Below, piece by piece: positions 7,818 through 15,881 of a stretch of 64,000 bases of DNA. Both the position numbers and the translations under genes were made by a program. Under the pieces are notes generated by a model that saw nothing but the letters and a program-made list of their open reading frames with translations, was not told the origin of the DNA and did no database searches. The stretch lies in assembly GCF_047229345.1 (NCBI RefSeq), contig NZ_JBFTER010000011.1, forward strand, positions 9,235 to 73,234. The letters are read 5' to 3'. The stretch is from Cellulomonas_A sp047229345. Its GTDB lineage: Bacteria; Actinomycetota; Actinomycetes; Actinomycetales; Cellulomonadaceae. Each line of letters opens with the position of its first letter. The stretch's first letter is position 1.

Positions 7818-9146
7818 GTGCCCGACTCCCCTGACGCCCCGGCGCCCGCCCGGGAGCCCGCCACGGCCCCGCCCGCCCCGACCGCCGCGGAGCACCGCTC
7901 CGACCACCCCCCGGTCCGGCGCACCGCCGCGAGCCGGACCCGCCTGCTGCTGACCGCGGTGCTCGTCCCGCTCGGGCTGGCCGCGCTGCTCGGCATGGTG
8001 CTCACGTGGCCCGGCGAGCCGCAGCCGACCAACGGCGAGCTCGTCGACGTCGAGGTGCAGTACCCGACGGCCCGCGTGACGGGGACCTCGGTCGAGTCGT
8101 GCGAGGGCACCAGCGAGGACCGGCTCGCCGACGGCTCCGTGCCCGCGCAGGTCGAGTGCCTGCAGGTCTTCGCCACCGTGACGAGCGGCTCCGAGAAGGG
8201 CCGGGACATCGCGCTCTGGGCGACGGCGACGCTCCAGCCCGACGACGTCCGTGAGGGCGCCGGCCTCGTGGTCCAGCGCTACCCCGCCACCGCGACGGAC
8301 GGCGAGCTGTGGGCGTGGCACGACTTCGAGCGGACCGTGCCGCTCGGCACCCTGACGCTCGTGTTCGCCGTCGTCACCGTGCTCGTCGCGGGGATGCGCG
8401 GTCTGCGCGCCCTGATCGGGCTCGTGCTCGCGTTCGCCGTGATCGGGACGTACATCCTGCCCGGGCTGGTCGCGGGCGAGAACCCGCTGCTCATCGGCCT
8501 GTGCGGGTCGACCGTCATCATGATCGCGGTCCTGTACCTCGCGCACGGGTTCTCCGAGCGCACCTCCACCGCGCTGCTCGGCACGCTCGCGGGGCTCGGG
8601 CTCACGGCGGCGCTCGGCGTGCTCGCGGCCCGCGCGGCGCACCTGTCGGGGGTGACGTCCGAGGACTCCTACCGGCTCGCCGGGCTGCTGGGCGACCAGG
8701 GCGCGACCGCGCTGCGCGGGCTGTTCCTGTGCGGCGTCGTGCTCGCCGGCCTGGGCGTGCTCAACGACGTGACGATCACGCAGGCGTCGGCCGTGTGGGA
8801 GCTCCGCGCGACGTCGCCCGACGCGGACCGCGGCGAGCTGTTCAGCCACGCGATGCGCATCGGGCGCGACCACATCGCCTCGACGGTCTACACGATCGCC
8901 TTCGCGTACACCGGCGCGGCGCTCCCCGTGCTGCTGCTGCTCGAGATCTACGGCCTGCCGCTCGGGCAGACGCTCACCAGCGGGGCGTTCGCCGAGGAGA
9001 TCGTGCGCACGCTCGTCGGGTCGATCTCGCTCGTCCTCGCGATCCCGCTCACGACCGCGCTCGCGGTGCTGGTCGTCACGGCGTCCCCGCCGCCGCGTCA
9101 CGCCCTGGACGGTCACCGGGGTCACCCGCACGCCCACGCGCACTGA
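7818..9146 (+). CDS. YibE/F-family polytopic membrane protein (copy 1)
   Basis: 442 residues: a Pro-rich N-terminus, first membrane span near residues 45-65, an extracytoplasmic beta-rich domain, then at least six further spans. The family signature VLNDVTITQASAVWELRA and the segment MRIGRDHIASTVYTIAFAY are clear, and the last residues form a His-rich tail (HRGHPHAHAH) that could bind metal. The family function is unknown; members are proposed transporters. GTG at 7818 has CACAAT at 7806-7811 six nt upstream, suggesting a leaderless start; GTG at 7800 is the alternative. The 3' end overlaps the 3' end of the minus-strand paralogue by 71 bp. Confidence 0.85.
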   Translation: MPDSPDAPAPAREPATAPPAPTAAEHRSDHPPVRRTAASRTRLLLTAVLVPLGLAALLGMVLTWPGEPQPTNGELVDVEVQYPTARVTGTSVESCEGTSEDRLADGSVPAQVECLQVFATVTSGSEKGRDIALWATATLQPDDVREGAGLVVQRYPATATDGELWAWHDFERTVPLGTLTLVFAVVTVLVAGMRGLRALIGLVLAFAVIGTYILPGLVAGENPLLIGLCGSTVIMIAVLYLAHGFSERTSTALLGTLAGLGLTAALGVLAARAAHLSGVTSEDSYRLAGLLGDQGATALRGLFLCGVVLAGLGVLNDVTITQASAVWELRATSPDADRGELFSHAMRIGRDHIASTVYTIAFAYTGAALPVLLLLEIYGLPLGQTLTSGAFAEEIVRTLVGSISLVLAIPLTTALAVLVVTASPPPRHALDGHRGHPHAHAH

Positions 9147-9567
9147 CCGCCTCGGGCGCGAGGACCTCGGGCCCGGGGACGTCGGGCGCGGGGAGCTCGG
9201 GAGCGTCGCCGTCCGGCTCGTCGCGCGTCGCGCGGCCCGGGCCGCCGACGACGAGCGCCGCGACCACCGTCGTCAACGGGATCGCGAGCACCAGCCCCAT
9301 CGAGCCGACGAGCGTCCGGACGACCTCCTCGGCGATCTCGCCGCTCGTGAGCGTCCCGAGCAGCGCACGGTCCGACAGGCTCACGAGCAGCACGAGCGGC
9401 AGGGCGGCGCCGACGTACGCGAAGGCCACCGTGTAGACCGTCGAGGCGATGTGGTCGCGCCCGATGCGCATGCCCCGCGCGTACAGCTCGCGCCGGCTCG
9501 CGTGCGGGGCGCTCGCCCGCAGCTCCCACACGGCGGACGCCTGCGTGATCGTCACGTCGTTGAGCAC
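8757..9567. repeat. Inverted near-identical segments in the two convergent YibE/F genes
   Basis: The paralogues sit tail to tail, so their shared sequence is inverted. Perfect matches: 41 bp at 8853-8893 against 9431-9471, and 32 bp at 8757-8788 against 9536-9567, within a wider stretch of high similarity. They could recombine to invert the central segment or pair in read-through transcripts. Confidence 0.85.
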
Positions 9568-10380
9568 CCCGAGCCCCGCGACGACGATCCCGCACAGCAG
9601 GACCCCGCTCAGGCTCACGTCCGGGGCGTACTGCCGCAGGTCGAGCGCGTTCTCGTCGACGAGCCCGGTGAGGTGCGCGGCGCCGCTCGCCCAGCCTGCG
9701 AGCAGGGCCGTCGCCGCGAGGCCGCCGAACGTCCCGAGGAGCGCCGTCGTGGTGCGCGCCGTGACGCCGTGCGCGAGGTAGAGCAGCACGAACATGAGCG
9801 CCGACGCGGTCACGAGCGCGACGGGCACCGCGGGCCGTCCCTCGAGCAGCGCGGGCAGCGTGAACCACGCGATCCCCGCGAACGACACCACGAGCCCGGC
9901 GAGCGCCGCGAGCCCCCGCCAGCGCGCGACGACGAGCACGAGCACCGCGAAGACGCCCGCGAGCAGCCCGACGGGGGCGTCGCGCACGAAGTCCACGAAC
10001 ACGTACGGGCTGCCCTCGCCCACCGCCTCCGCGAGGTAGAGCACCGTCAGGGTGTCACCCGGCTCGACCTCGGGGACGTACTCGGGCGGGACGAGCACGG
10101 GGGTGCTGCTGCCGTCGGCGAGCTCGCCGACCACCTGGGTCTCCGGGGGCGCGTCCGGCGCGGGGTCGACCGACGTCACGAGGACGCGCTCGAAGGACGT
10201 GCCGGGGGCGGTGGTGCGCAGCACCGGGAGGGAGTCCCGGTCGGGCCACAGCCACCACGCACCGAGCACGGTCGCGAGCAGGGCCGGCACGACGAGCGCG
10301 GCGAGCAGGAGCCGCACGCGCCGGCTCGCGCGCGGCTCCGGGCCGCCGCCGTGGACGTGCCCGGTCACGGACCCGTCCAC
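9076..10380 (-). CDS. YibE/F-family polytopic membrane protein (copy 2)
   Basis: 434 residues, paralogous to the convergent gene. It shares VLNDVTITQASAVWELRA, LLYLAHG, MRIGRDHIASTVYTVAFAY and the C-terminal AEEVVRTLVGSMGLVLAIPLTT. One span near the N-terminus is followed by an outer domain (PGTSFERVLVTSVDP...) and about seven spans; the last 55 residues are Pro/Asp-rich and lack the His-rich tail of copy 1. It begins 17 nt after the glyS stop, so it is probably cotranscribed with glyS. GTG at 10368, with GGACGG upstream, is an equally good start. Its end lies inside the plus-strand paralogue. Confidence 0.83.
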   Translation of the reverse strand: MDGSVTGHVHGGGPEPRASRRVRLLLAALVVPALLATVLGAWWLWPDRDSLPVLRTTAPGTSFERVLVTSVDPAPDAPPETQVVGELADGSSTPVLVPPEYVPEVEPGDTLTVLYLAEAVGEGSPYVFVDFVRDAPVGLLAGVFAVLVLVVARWRGLAALAGLVVSFAGIAWFTLPALLEGRPAVPVALVTASALMFVLLYLAHGVTARTTTALLGTFGGLAATALLAGWASGAAHLTGLVDENALDLRQYAPDVSLSGVLLCGIVVAGLGVLNDVTITQASAVWELRASAPHASRRELYARGMRIGRDHIASTVYTVAFAYVGAALPLVLLVSLSDRALLGTLTSGEIAEEVVRTLVGSMGLVLAIPLTTVVAALVVGGPGRATRDEPDGDAPELPAPDVPGPEVLAPEAVSARGRAGDPGDRPGRDAAAGTP

Positions 10381-10397
10381 GGCGGCGTCGGACGCGC

Positions 10398-11783
10398 TCA
10401 GGCGCCGACGAGCCGCGTCGCGAGGTACGCCGTGACCTGGTCGAGCGCGACGCGCTGCTGCGACATGTCGTCGCGGTGGCGGATGGTCACGGCCTGGTCG
10501 TCGAGCGTGTCGAAGTCGACCGTGATGCAGAACGGCGTGCCGATCTCGTCCTGGCGGCGGTAGCGGCGGCCGATCGCGCCCGCGTCGTCGAACTCGACGT
10601 TCCACGACCGGCGCAGCTCGGCCGCGAGGTCGCGCGCCTTGGGCGAGAGCTGCTCGTTGCGGCTGAGGGGCAGCACCGCGGCCTTGACGGGCGCGAGGCG
10701 CGGGTCCAGCCGGAGCACCGTGCGCTTGTCGACGCCGCCCTTGGTGTTGGGGGCCTCGTCCTCGACGTAGGACTCGACGAGGAACGCCATCAGCGAGCGC
10801 GTGAGGCCCGCGGCCGGCTCGATGACGTACGGCACGAAGCGCTCGTTCTTCGCCTGGTCGAAGTACGACAGGTCCTGGCCCGAGTGCTCGCTGTGCGTCG
10901 ACAGGTCGAAGTCGGTGCGGTTCGCGATGCCCTCGAGCTCGCCCCACTCGGAGCCCTGGAAGCCGAAGCGGTACTCGATGTCGACGGTGCGCTTCGAGTA
11001 GTGCGAGAGCTTCTCCTTCGGGTGCTCGTAGTGGCGCAGGTTGTCGCGGCTGATGCCGAGGTCGGTGTACCAGTCGGTGCGCGTGTCGATCCAGTACTGG
11101 TGCCACGTCTCGTCGGTGCCGGGCTCGACGAAGAACTCCATCTCCATCTGCTCGAACTCGCGCGTGCGGAAGATGAAGTTGCCCGGCGTGATCTCGTTGC
11201 GGAACGACTTGCCGATCTGGCCGATGCCGAACGGCGGCTTCTTGCGGCTCGTCGTCACGACGTTGGCGAAGTTCACGAAGATGCCCTGCGCTGTCTCGGG
11301 GCGCAGGTAGTGCAGCCCGGACTCGTCCTCGATGGGGCCGACGTAGGTCTTGAGCATCATGTTGAAGTCGCGGGGCTCGGTCCACTGGCCGCGCGTGCCG
11401 CAGTTGGGGCACGCGATGTCGGCGAGGCCGTTCTCGGGCGCGCGGCCCTTCTTCTCCTCGAACTCCTCCAGCATGTGGTCCTCGCGGAACCGCTTGTGGC
11501 AGCTGAGGCACTCGGTGAGCGGGTCGGTGAAGACGCCGACGTGGCCCGAGGCGACCCAGACCTGGCGCGGCAGGATGACCGACGAGTCGAGCCCGACGAT
11601 GTCCTCGCGCGCGGTGACCATGGTGCGCCACCACTGCTTCTTGATGTTCTCCTTGAGCTCGACCCCGAGCGGGCCGTAGTCCCAGGCCGAGCGCGTGCCT
11701 CCGTAGATCTCACCGCTCGGGAACACGAAGCCCCGGCGCTTGGCGAGCGAGACGACGTTGTCGAGGCGGGACGGTGCAGCCAC
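10398..11783 (-). CDS. glyS: Glycyl-tRNA synthetase (class II, single chain)
   Basis: Charges tRNA-Gly. At 461 residues it has the usual length of the alpha2 bacterial/actinobacterial enzyme. Motifs: FVFPSGEIYGG near the N-terminus, WDYGPLGVELK, the zinc-site cysteines in CLSCHKRFR and CPNCGTRGQW, motif 2 FRNEITPGNFIFRTREFEQ, and the C-terminal anticodon domain with CITVDFDTL and TIRHRDDMSQQRV. GTG at 11783 is preceded by TGGAG at 8 nt, better than the GTG at 11792. It is divergent from the zinc-importer operon; glyS next to zinc genes is a conserved actinobacterial arrangement (recalled from Streptomyces and Mycobacterium). Confidence 0.95.
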   Translation of the reverse strand: MAAPSRLDNVVSLAKRRGFVFPSGEIYGGTRSAWDYGPLGVELKENIKKQWWRTMVTAREDIVGLDSSVILPRQVWVASGHVGVFTDPLTECLSCHKRFREDHMLEEFEEKKGRAPENGLADIACPNCGTRGQWTEPRDFNMMLKTYVGPIEDESGLHYLRPETAQGIFVNFANVVTTSRKKPPFGIGQIGKSFRNEITPGNFIFRTREFEQMEMEFFVEPGTDETWHQYWIDTRTDWYTDLGISRDNLRHYEHPKEKLSHYSKRTVDIEYRFGFQGSEWGELEGIANRTDFDLSTHSEHSGQDLSYFDQAKNERFVPYVIEPAAGLTRSLMAFLVESYVEDEAPNTKGGVDKRTVLRLDPRLAPVKAAVLPLSRNEQLSPKARDLAAELRRSWNVEFDDAGAIGRRYRRQDEIGTPFCITVDFDTLDDQAVTIRHRDDMSQQRVALDQVTAYLATRLVGA

Positions 11784-11894
11784 TGCGATCACTCCAGGGG
11801 ACGAGGGCCCGCGACTGGGTGGCGCGGGGATGACAGCACAGGCTACCGGGGCGGCACCGACCTGCACGGGGCGGCCGCGCCCGGGTGAGGCGTT

Positions 11895-11931
11895 TTGACA
11901 ACGGTTTTCATCCTCGTGAGAATCGTCCTCA
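11895..11931 (+). promoter_or_regulatory. Promoter with two tandem Zur-like boxes
   Basis: TGACAACGGTTTTCA (11896-11910) is a near-perfect 7-1-7 palindrome matching the actinobacterial Zur consensus TGAAAATGATTTTCA; a second, weaker copy TGAGAATCGTCCTCA (11917-11931) follows 21 bp on and runs into the ATG. They cover a -35 TTGACA (11895-11900), 17-nt spacer and -10 GAGAAT (11918-11923). Transcription would start at about the ATG (leaderless), and zinc-bound Zur would block it. Confidence 0.8.
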
Positions 11932-12914
11932 TGACTTCTCTCCGGATCCCGGCGCGCCCGGAGCACGGGCACCGGCTCCGTGGCGCCCGGGCGGGCGTCG
12001 TCCTCGCCGCGGCCGCCGCGCTGGCCCTCGGCGGGTGCGCGAGCACGCCGGCCGACGACGGGCGCCTGTCCGTGCTCGCCTCGTTCTACCCGCTGCAGGT
12101 CGTCGCGGCGGGCGTGGGCGGCGACCGGGTGAGCGTCGACTCGCTGACACCGCCGGGCGCGGAGCCGCACGACCTCGAGCTCTCCCCCGCGCAGGTCGCC
12201 CGGCTCGGTGCCGCGGACCTCGTGGTGTACCTCGCGGACTTCCAGGCCGCGGTCGACGACGCCGTCGCCGCGAGCCCGCCCGAGCGCGCCCTCGACGCGG
12301 CGGACGTCGTCGAGCTGCTCGACGCCGAGCCGGAGGGCGAGGCCCACGAGGACGAGGCGCACGAGGGCGAGACCGCCGAGGAGCACGCCGAGCACGGTGC
12401 GCACGACCCGCACTTCTGGCTCGACCCGAGCCGCATGCCCGCACTCGTCGACGCGGTCGCCGACGAGCTCAGCGAGCTCGACCCCGAGAACGCCGACGAG
12501 TACGTCGCGAACGCCGCCGCCCTCAGCGAGCGCTTCACCGAGCTCGACGCGGCCTACGAGACGGGCCTGGCCACGTGCGCCAGCCGCGTGCTCGTCACCT
12601 CGCACGCCGCGTTCGGCTACCTCGCGGACCGCTACGACCTCGAGCAGGTCGCGGTCGCGGGCATCGACCCCGAGGGCGAGCCGTCGCCGGCCCGCCTCGC
12701 GGAGATCGGCGAGGTCATCCGCAGCGAGGGCGTGACCACCGTGTTCTTCGAGACCCTCGTCAGCCCCGAGGTCGCCGAGTCGCTCGCCGCCGACGTCGGT
12801 GCGACGACGGCCGTGCTCGACCCGCTCGAGGGCCTCGCCGACGACTCGCAGGACTACTTCAGCATCGCCGAGTCCAACCTCGACGCGCTGAAGGTGGCAT
12901 TGTCCTGCTCGTGA
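11931..12914 (+). CDS. znuA: Zinc ABC transporter substrate-binding lipoprotein
   Basis: Captures zinc (or manganese) outside the membrane for the ABC importer. 327 residues; signal with lipobox LGGC (Cys36). Cluster A-1/TroA fold features: SFYPLQVVAAGVGGDRV, PPGAEPHDLELSP (His ligand), an acidic/His-rich loop EAHEDEAHEGETAEEH typical of zinc-specific members, HDPHFWLDP, SHAAFGYLADRY, and a C-terminal FFETLVSPEVAESLA. The ATG at 11931 is chosen because the promoter boxes end on it; frames further upstream would run through the operator. Its TGA overlaps the next GTG. Expected to be repressed by Zur in zinc excess. Confidence 0.92.
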   Translation: MTSLRIPARPEHGHRLRGARAGVVLAAAAALALGGCASTPADDGRLSVLASFYPLQVVAAGVGGDRVSVDSLTPPGAEPHDLELSPAQVARLGAADLVVYLADFQAAVDDAVAASPPERALDAADVVELLDAEPEGEAHEDEAHEGETAEEHAEHGAHDPHFWLDPSRMPALVDAVADELSELDPENADEYVANAAALSERFTELDAAYETGLATCASRVLVTSHAAFGYLADRYDLEQVAVAGIDPEGEPSPARLAEIGEVIRSEGVTTVFFETLVSPEVAESLAADVGATTAVLDPLEGLADDSQDYFSIAESNLDALKVALSCS

Positions 12915-13687
12915 GCTCCCCCGTGATCGACGCCCGCGGCGTCGACGTGACCCTCGGCGGGCACCCGATCCTGCGCGGCGTCGACCTGACGGTGCACCCG
13001 GGAGAGGTCGTGGCGCTGCTCGGTGCCAACGGCTCCGGGAAGTCCACCCTCGTGCGCGCGCTGCTCGGCATCGTCCCCGTGAGCGCCGGCGAGGTCCGGC
13101 TCTTCGGCGGGCCGCCCGGCTCCCGCGGCGCGCACGACCGTGTCGGCTACGTCCCGCAGCGGCTGCCCGCGGGCGCCGGGGTGCCCGCGAGCGCCGTCGA
13201 GGTCGTCCTGTCCGGGATGCTGCACGGCCGCCGCCTGCGCCCCCCGCGGGGCTCCCACGCCCGGGCGCTCGCCGCGCTCGACGAGGTCGGTCTCTCCGAC
13301 CGGGCGCGACGTCCGGTGCACGAGCTCTCGGGCGGGCAGCAGCAGCGCGTCCTGATCGCCCGCGCGCTCGTGCGCGACCCGGACCTGCTCGTGCTCGACG
13401 AGCCGACCTCCGGGATCGACGTGCCGACGCAGCAGACGTTCGTCGACACGGTCGAGCGCCTGCGCGGCGGCGGCGCGACGGTCGTGGTGATCCTGCACGA
13501 GCTCGGCGCGTTCGCCCCGCTCATCGGGCGCGCGGTCGTGCTGCGGCACGGGCGCGTGGTGCACGACGGCGCGCCGCCCCGGCCCCGCGACGAGCACGCC
13601 GGCGCGCACCACGACCACCTGCACGCCCACCCGGACCCCGAGCCACCCGGCACCGGTCCGTCGCTCTCCGTGGAGGTCACCCCGTGA
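12911..13687 (+). CDS. znuC: Zinc ABC transporter ATP-binding protein
   Basis: 258-residue ATPase energising the zinc importer. Walker A LLGANGSGKST, Q-loop VGYVPQR, signature LSGGQQQRV, Walker B LLVLDEPTSGID and the switch His in VILHELG are all present. The C-terminus is His-rich (HAGAHHDHLHAHPD), possibly a zinc-handling tail. GTG start overlaps the znuA stop (GTGA), and its stop overlaps the permease start, so the three subunits are translationally coupled. Confidence 0.94.
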   Translation: MSSPVIDARGVDVTLGGHPILRGVDLTVHPGEVVALLGANGSGKSTLVRALLGIVPVSAGEVRLFGGPPGSRGAHDRVGYVPQRLPAGAGVPASAVEVVLSGMLHGRRLRPPRGSHARALAALDEVGLSDRARRPVHELSGGQQQRVLIARALVRDPDLLVLDEPTSGIDVPTQQTFVDTVERLRGGGATVVVILHELGAFAPLIGRAVVLRHGRVVHDGAPPRPRDEHAGAHHDHLHAHPDPEPPGTGPSLSVEVTP

Positions 13688-14628
13688 GCGCCTGGGACCA
13701 GCTCCTCGCGATGGTGCAGTCCCCGCTGATGCTGCGGGCGCTGCTCGCGGCGGTCGTCGTCGGCGCCTCGGCGCCCGTCGTCGGCACGTTCCTCGTGCAG
13801 CGCCGGCTCGCCCTCATGGGCGACGGGATCGGGCACGTCGCCCTGACCGGGGTCGCGCTCGGCTGGCTCGTCGGCAACGCGGCGTCGGTCGTGCCGCAGG
13901 ACTCCCTCGCGCTGCCCGGCGCCGTCGTGACCGCCATCGCCGGGGCCATCGCGATCGAGCTCGTGCGCGAGCGCGGGCGCACGAGCGGCGACCTCGCGCT
14001 CGCGCTCATGTTCTACGGCGGCATCGCCGGCGGCGTGCTGCTGATCAAGGTCGCGGGCGGGACCAACGCCAACCTCATCAGCTACCTGTTCGGGTCGATC
14101 TCGACCGTCTCGAACCCCGACCTCGTGTGGACCGTGGGCCTCGCGGTCGTGGTGCTCGTGATCGGGCTCGGGCTGCGAGCCGCGCTGTTCTCGGTGAGCC
14201 ACGACGAGGAGTTCGCGCGCGCGAGCGGCCTGCCGGTACGGGTCCTCAACATCCTCGTCGCGACGATCGCCGCGCTCACCGTGACCGTCGCGATGCGCGT
14301 CGTCGGGCTGCTGCTCGTGAGCGCGCTCATGATCGTCCCCGTCGCGATCGCGCAGCTCTTCGCGCGGTCGTTCGGCCGCACGATGGCCGTCGCGTCGGCG
14401 ACGGGGGTCGCCGTGAGCGTGGTGGGGCTGTCCTTCACGTACTGGCAGGACTACCCGCCGGGCGCGACGATCGTCGTCCTCGCCGTCCTGGTGTACGCGG
14501 CCGCGGCGGTCACGCGGCCGCTGCTGCGCCGCAGCGCCCCGGTGCACGACCCGCACCCCGACGTGCTCGACGACCTCGAGCTCACCGGCCCCGACGGCGG
14601 GGTTGGGCGCACCCCGGAGTCCTGCTGA
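13684..14628 (+). CDS. znuB: Zinc ABC transporter permease
   Basis: 314-residue ABC-3 family membrane subunit with about eight hydrophobic spans. Family segments include QRRLALMGDGIGHVALTGVALGW, FYGGIAGGVLLI, LFGSISTVS and ASGLPVRVLNILVATIAALTV. It completes a three-gene importer under Zur-like boxes. In other actinobacteria a zur gene often follows here; in this window a DedA-like gene follows after 115 bp instead, so the repressor must be encoded elsewhere. Confidence 0.93.
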   Translation: MSAWDQLLAMVQSPLMLRALLAAVVVGASAPVVGTFLVQRRLALMGDGIGHVALTGVALGWLVGNAASVVPQDSLALPGAVVTAIAGAIAIELVRERGRTSGDLALALMFYGGIAGGVLLIKVAGGTNANLISYLFGSISTVSNPDLVWTVGLAVVVLVIGLGLRAALFSVSHDEEFARASGLPVRVLNILVATIAALTVTVAMRVVGLLLVSALMIVPVAIAQLFARSFGRTMAVASATGVAVSVVGLSFTYWQDYPPGATIVVLAVLVYAAAAVTRPLLRRSAPVHDPHPDVLDDLELTGPDGGVGRTPESC

Positions 14629-14703
14629 CGGCGCCGCACACCCGACCACGTCCGGTCCCCCGGGTACCGGGCGGTCGCGGCTCGCGCCTCGTGCTGACAG
14701 ACC

Positions 14704-14722
14704 GTCGGTAAGGCTCACCTCA
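14704..14722. promoter_or_regulatory. DtxR/IdeR/DmdR-type iron box
   Basis: GTCGGTAAGGCTCACCTCA matches the Streptomyces DmdR iron box TTAGGTTAGGCTCACCTAA at 15 of 19 positions, with the whole core AGGCTCACCT identical. It sits over the -35 region of the next gene, whose -10 is TAGACT at 14732-14737, so repression by an iron-loaded DtxR-family protein is predicted. Confidence 0.62.
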
Positions 14723-14743
14723 CCTCGCCGATAGACTCGCCGG

Positions 14744-15328
14744 GTGCTCGAGCAGACCGACGTCGCGGAGGCCTACGGGCTCGGCGGCAAGCCCTTCTGG
14801 CTCGTCGTCGTGCTGCTCGTCGTCATCGTGGCCGCCCGGTCGCACGGCACGTACTGGCTCGCGCGCGGCGTCGCGCACGGCGCGAGCGGGCTGGGCACCC
14901 GGCGCGCGTCGGACCGGTCCTCGCGGCTCGCCGCGGCCCGCGGGCGGCTGCTGACCTGGGGCTCGAGCCCGTCCGGTCGCCGCGCGGCCGAGGCGCTGCG
15001 TCGCGTCGGTCCGTTCGCGGTGACCCTCGCGTACCTCACGGTCGGCGCGCAGACCGCCGTCTTCGCCGCCGCGGGGCTCGCGCGCATGAGCTACCCGCGG
15101 TTCGTGCTCGCCTCGGTGCCGGGCTGCGTCGCGTGGGCGTTCGTGTGGGCGACCGTGGGGCTCGGCGCGCTGTGGGGAGCCGTCGCGCTCGCGGCACGCT
15201 CGCCGTGGCTGCTCGCGGTGGTGGTCGCCGCTCTCGTCGCCGTCCTCGTGTGGCACCGGCGCACCCGCGCTCGGCGCGTGCGGCTGCCCGGCTCCGAGAC
15301 CGCGGAGCCCGTCGACGACCTGCGGTGA
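14744..15328 (+). CDS. DedA-like (VTT/SNARE-associated) membrane protein
   Basis: 194 residues with about four hydrophobic segments: FWLVVVLLVVIVAARSHGTYW near residue 17, VGPFAVTLAYLTVGAQTAVF near 88, VLASVPGCVAWAFVWATVGL near 115, and a C-terminal span near 150-170 followed by a basic tail. The R-x-[VI]GPF plus R-M-S-Y-P-R-F pattern resembles DedA proteins, which are linked to membrane homeostasis and lipid flipping; assignment is moderate. GTG at 14744 lies 6 nt after a TAGACT -10 box, implying a leaderless mRNA. An iron-box-like operator lies upstream, so it may be induced by iron limitation. Confidence 0.68.
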   Translation: MLEQTDVAEAYGLGGKPFWLVVVLLVVIVAARSHGTYWLARGVAHGASGLGTRRASDRSSRLAAARGRLLTWGSSPSGRRAAEALRRVGPFAVTLAYLTVGAQTAVFAAAGLARMSYPRFVLASVPGCVAWAFVWATVGLGALWGAVALAARSPWLLAVVVAALVAVLVWHRRTRARRVRLPGSETAEPVDDLR

Positions 15329-15344
15329 CGCGGTCGTCCCGGGC

Positions 15345-15385
15345 CGCGACCGTGCCAGGACGCGGCCGTGCCGGGACGCGGCCGT
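15345..15385. repeat. 16-bp tandem repeat, about 2.6 copies
   Basis: Unit CGCGGCCGTGCCGGGA: copies at 15345-15360 (two mismatches), 15361-15376, and a partial at 15377-15385. It lies between convergent genes, where it could also fold; no U-tract is seen. Confidence 0.8.
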
Positions 15386-15407
15386 CGCCGGCTGCGAGGC
15401 ACGCCCC

Positions 15408-15764
15408 TCAGGCGCCGTCGCCCACGCAGAACTGGTTGCCGTCCGGGTCGGCGAGGACGACCCACGCGTAGCCGTCGTGCTCGTGGCGTCCGACGAGCGA
15501 CGCGCCGGCTGCGAGCAGCCGCTCGGCCTCCGCCTCACGTCCTGCCGACCCGCCGAAGTCGATGTGCACGCGGTTCTTGCCCGGGGTGGGGTCCTCGACC
15601 TTCTGGAAGCCCAGCACGGGGCCGCCCATCGGCCCGGGCGTGACCATGACGAACCAGCCGTCGGCGATGTCCCGTACCTCACCGCCGGTCTGCTCCGCCC
15701 ACCAGGCGCTCAGCGCCCGGGCGTCGAGGGTGTCGAACGTGACCATCGCGGGTGTGAGCGTCAT
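15408..15764 (-). CDS. VOC-family (glyoxalase/bleomycin-resistance-like) protein
   Basis: 118 residues with one VOC module pair: VTFDTLDARALSAWWAEQTG, GWFVMVTPGP, VLGFQKVEDPTPGKNRVHIDF and a C-terminal HDGYAWVVLADPDGNQFCVG, as in glyoxalase-like domain proteins. Metal-ligand positions (His in VHIDF) are present. Substrate unknown. ATG at 15764 has TAGCGT (15772-15777) 7 nt upstream, suggesting leaderless transcription; longer upstream frames are not family-like. It stands alone between the DedA-like gene and uppS. Confidence 0.85.
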   Translation of the reverse strand: MTLTPAMVTFDTLDARALSAWWAEQTGGEVRDIADGWFVMVTPGPMGGPVLGFQKVEDPTPGKNRVHIDFGGSAGREAEAERLLAAGASLVGRHEHDGYAWVVLADPDGNQFCVGDGA

Positions 15765-15881
15765 GCCTCGCACGCTAGGGGTCACCGCCCACACGCCCCG
15801 CGGTCCCGTCGGCGCGCCGAGCCAGGGCTGCGCGCGAGGGGCAGTCGGTGGCGGGACGTGCACCCCCGGACGTGGCCGGCG

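Noticed and set aside
11895..11930. Upstream TTG start for znuA
   Set aside because: It would translate through the -35, -10 and Zur boxes; the protein then lacks a normal signal peptide start.
14655..14680. Hairpin-like CCGGT...ACCGG after znuB
   Set aside because: Short imperfect stem, no stronger than background in this composition.
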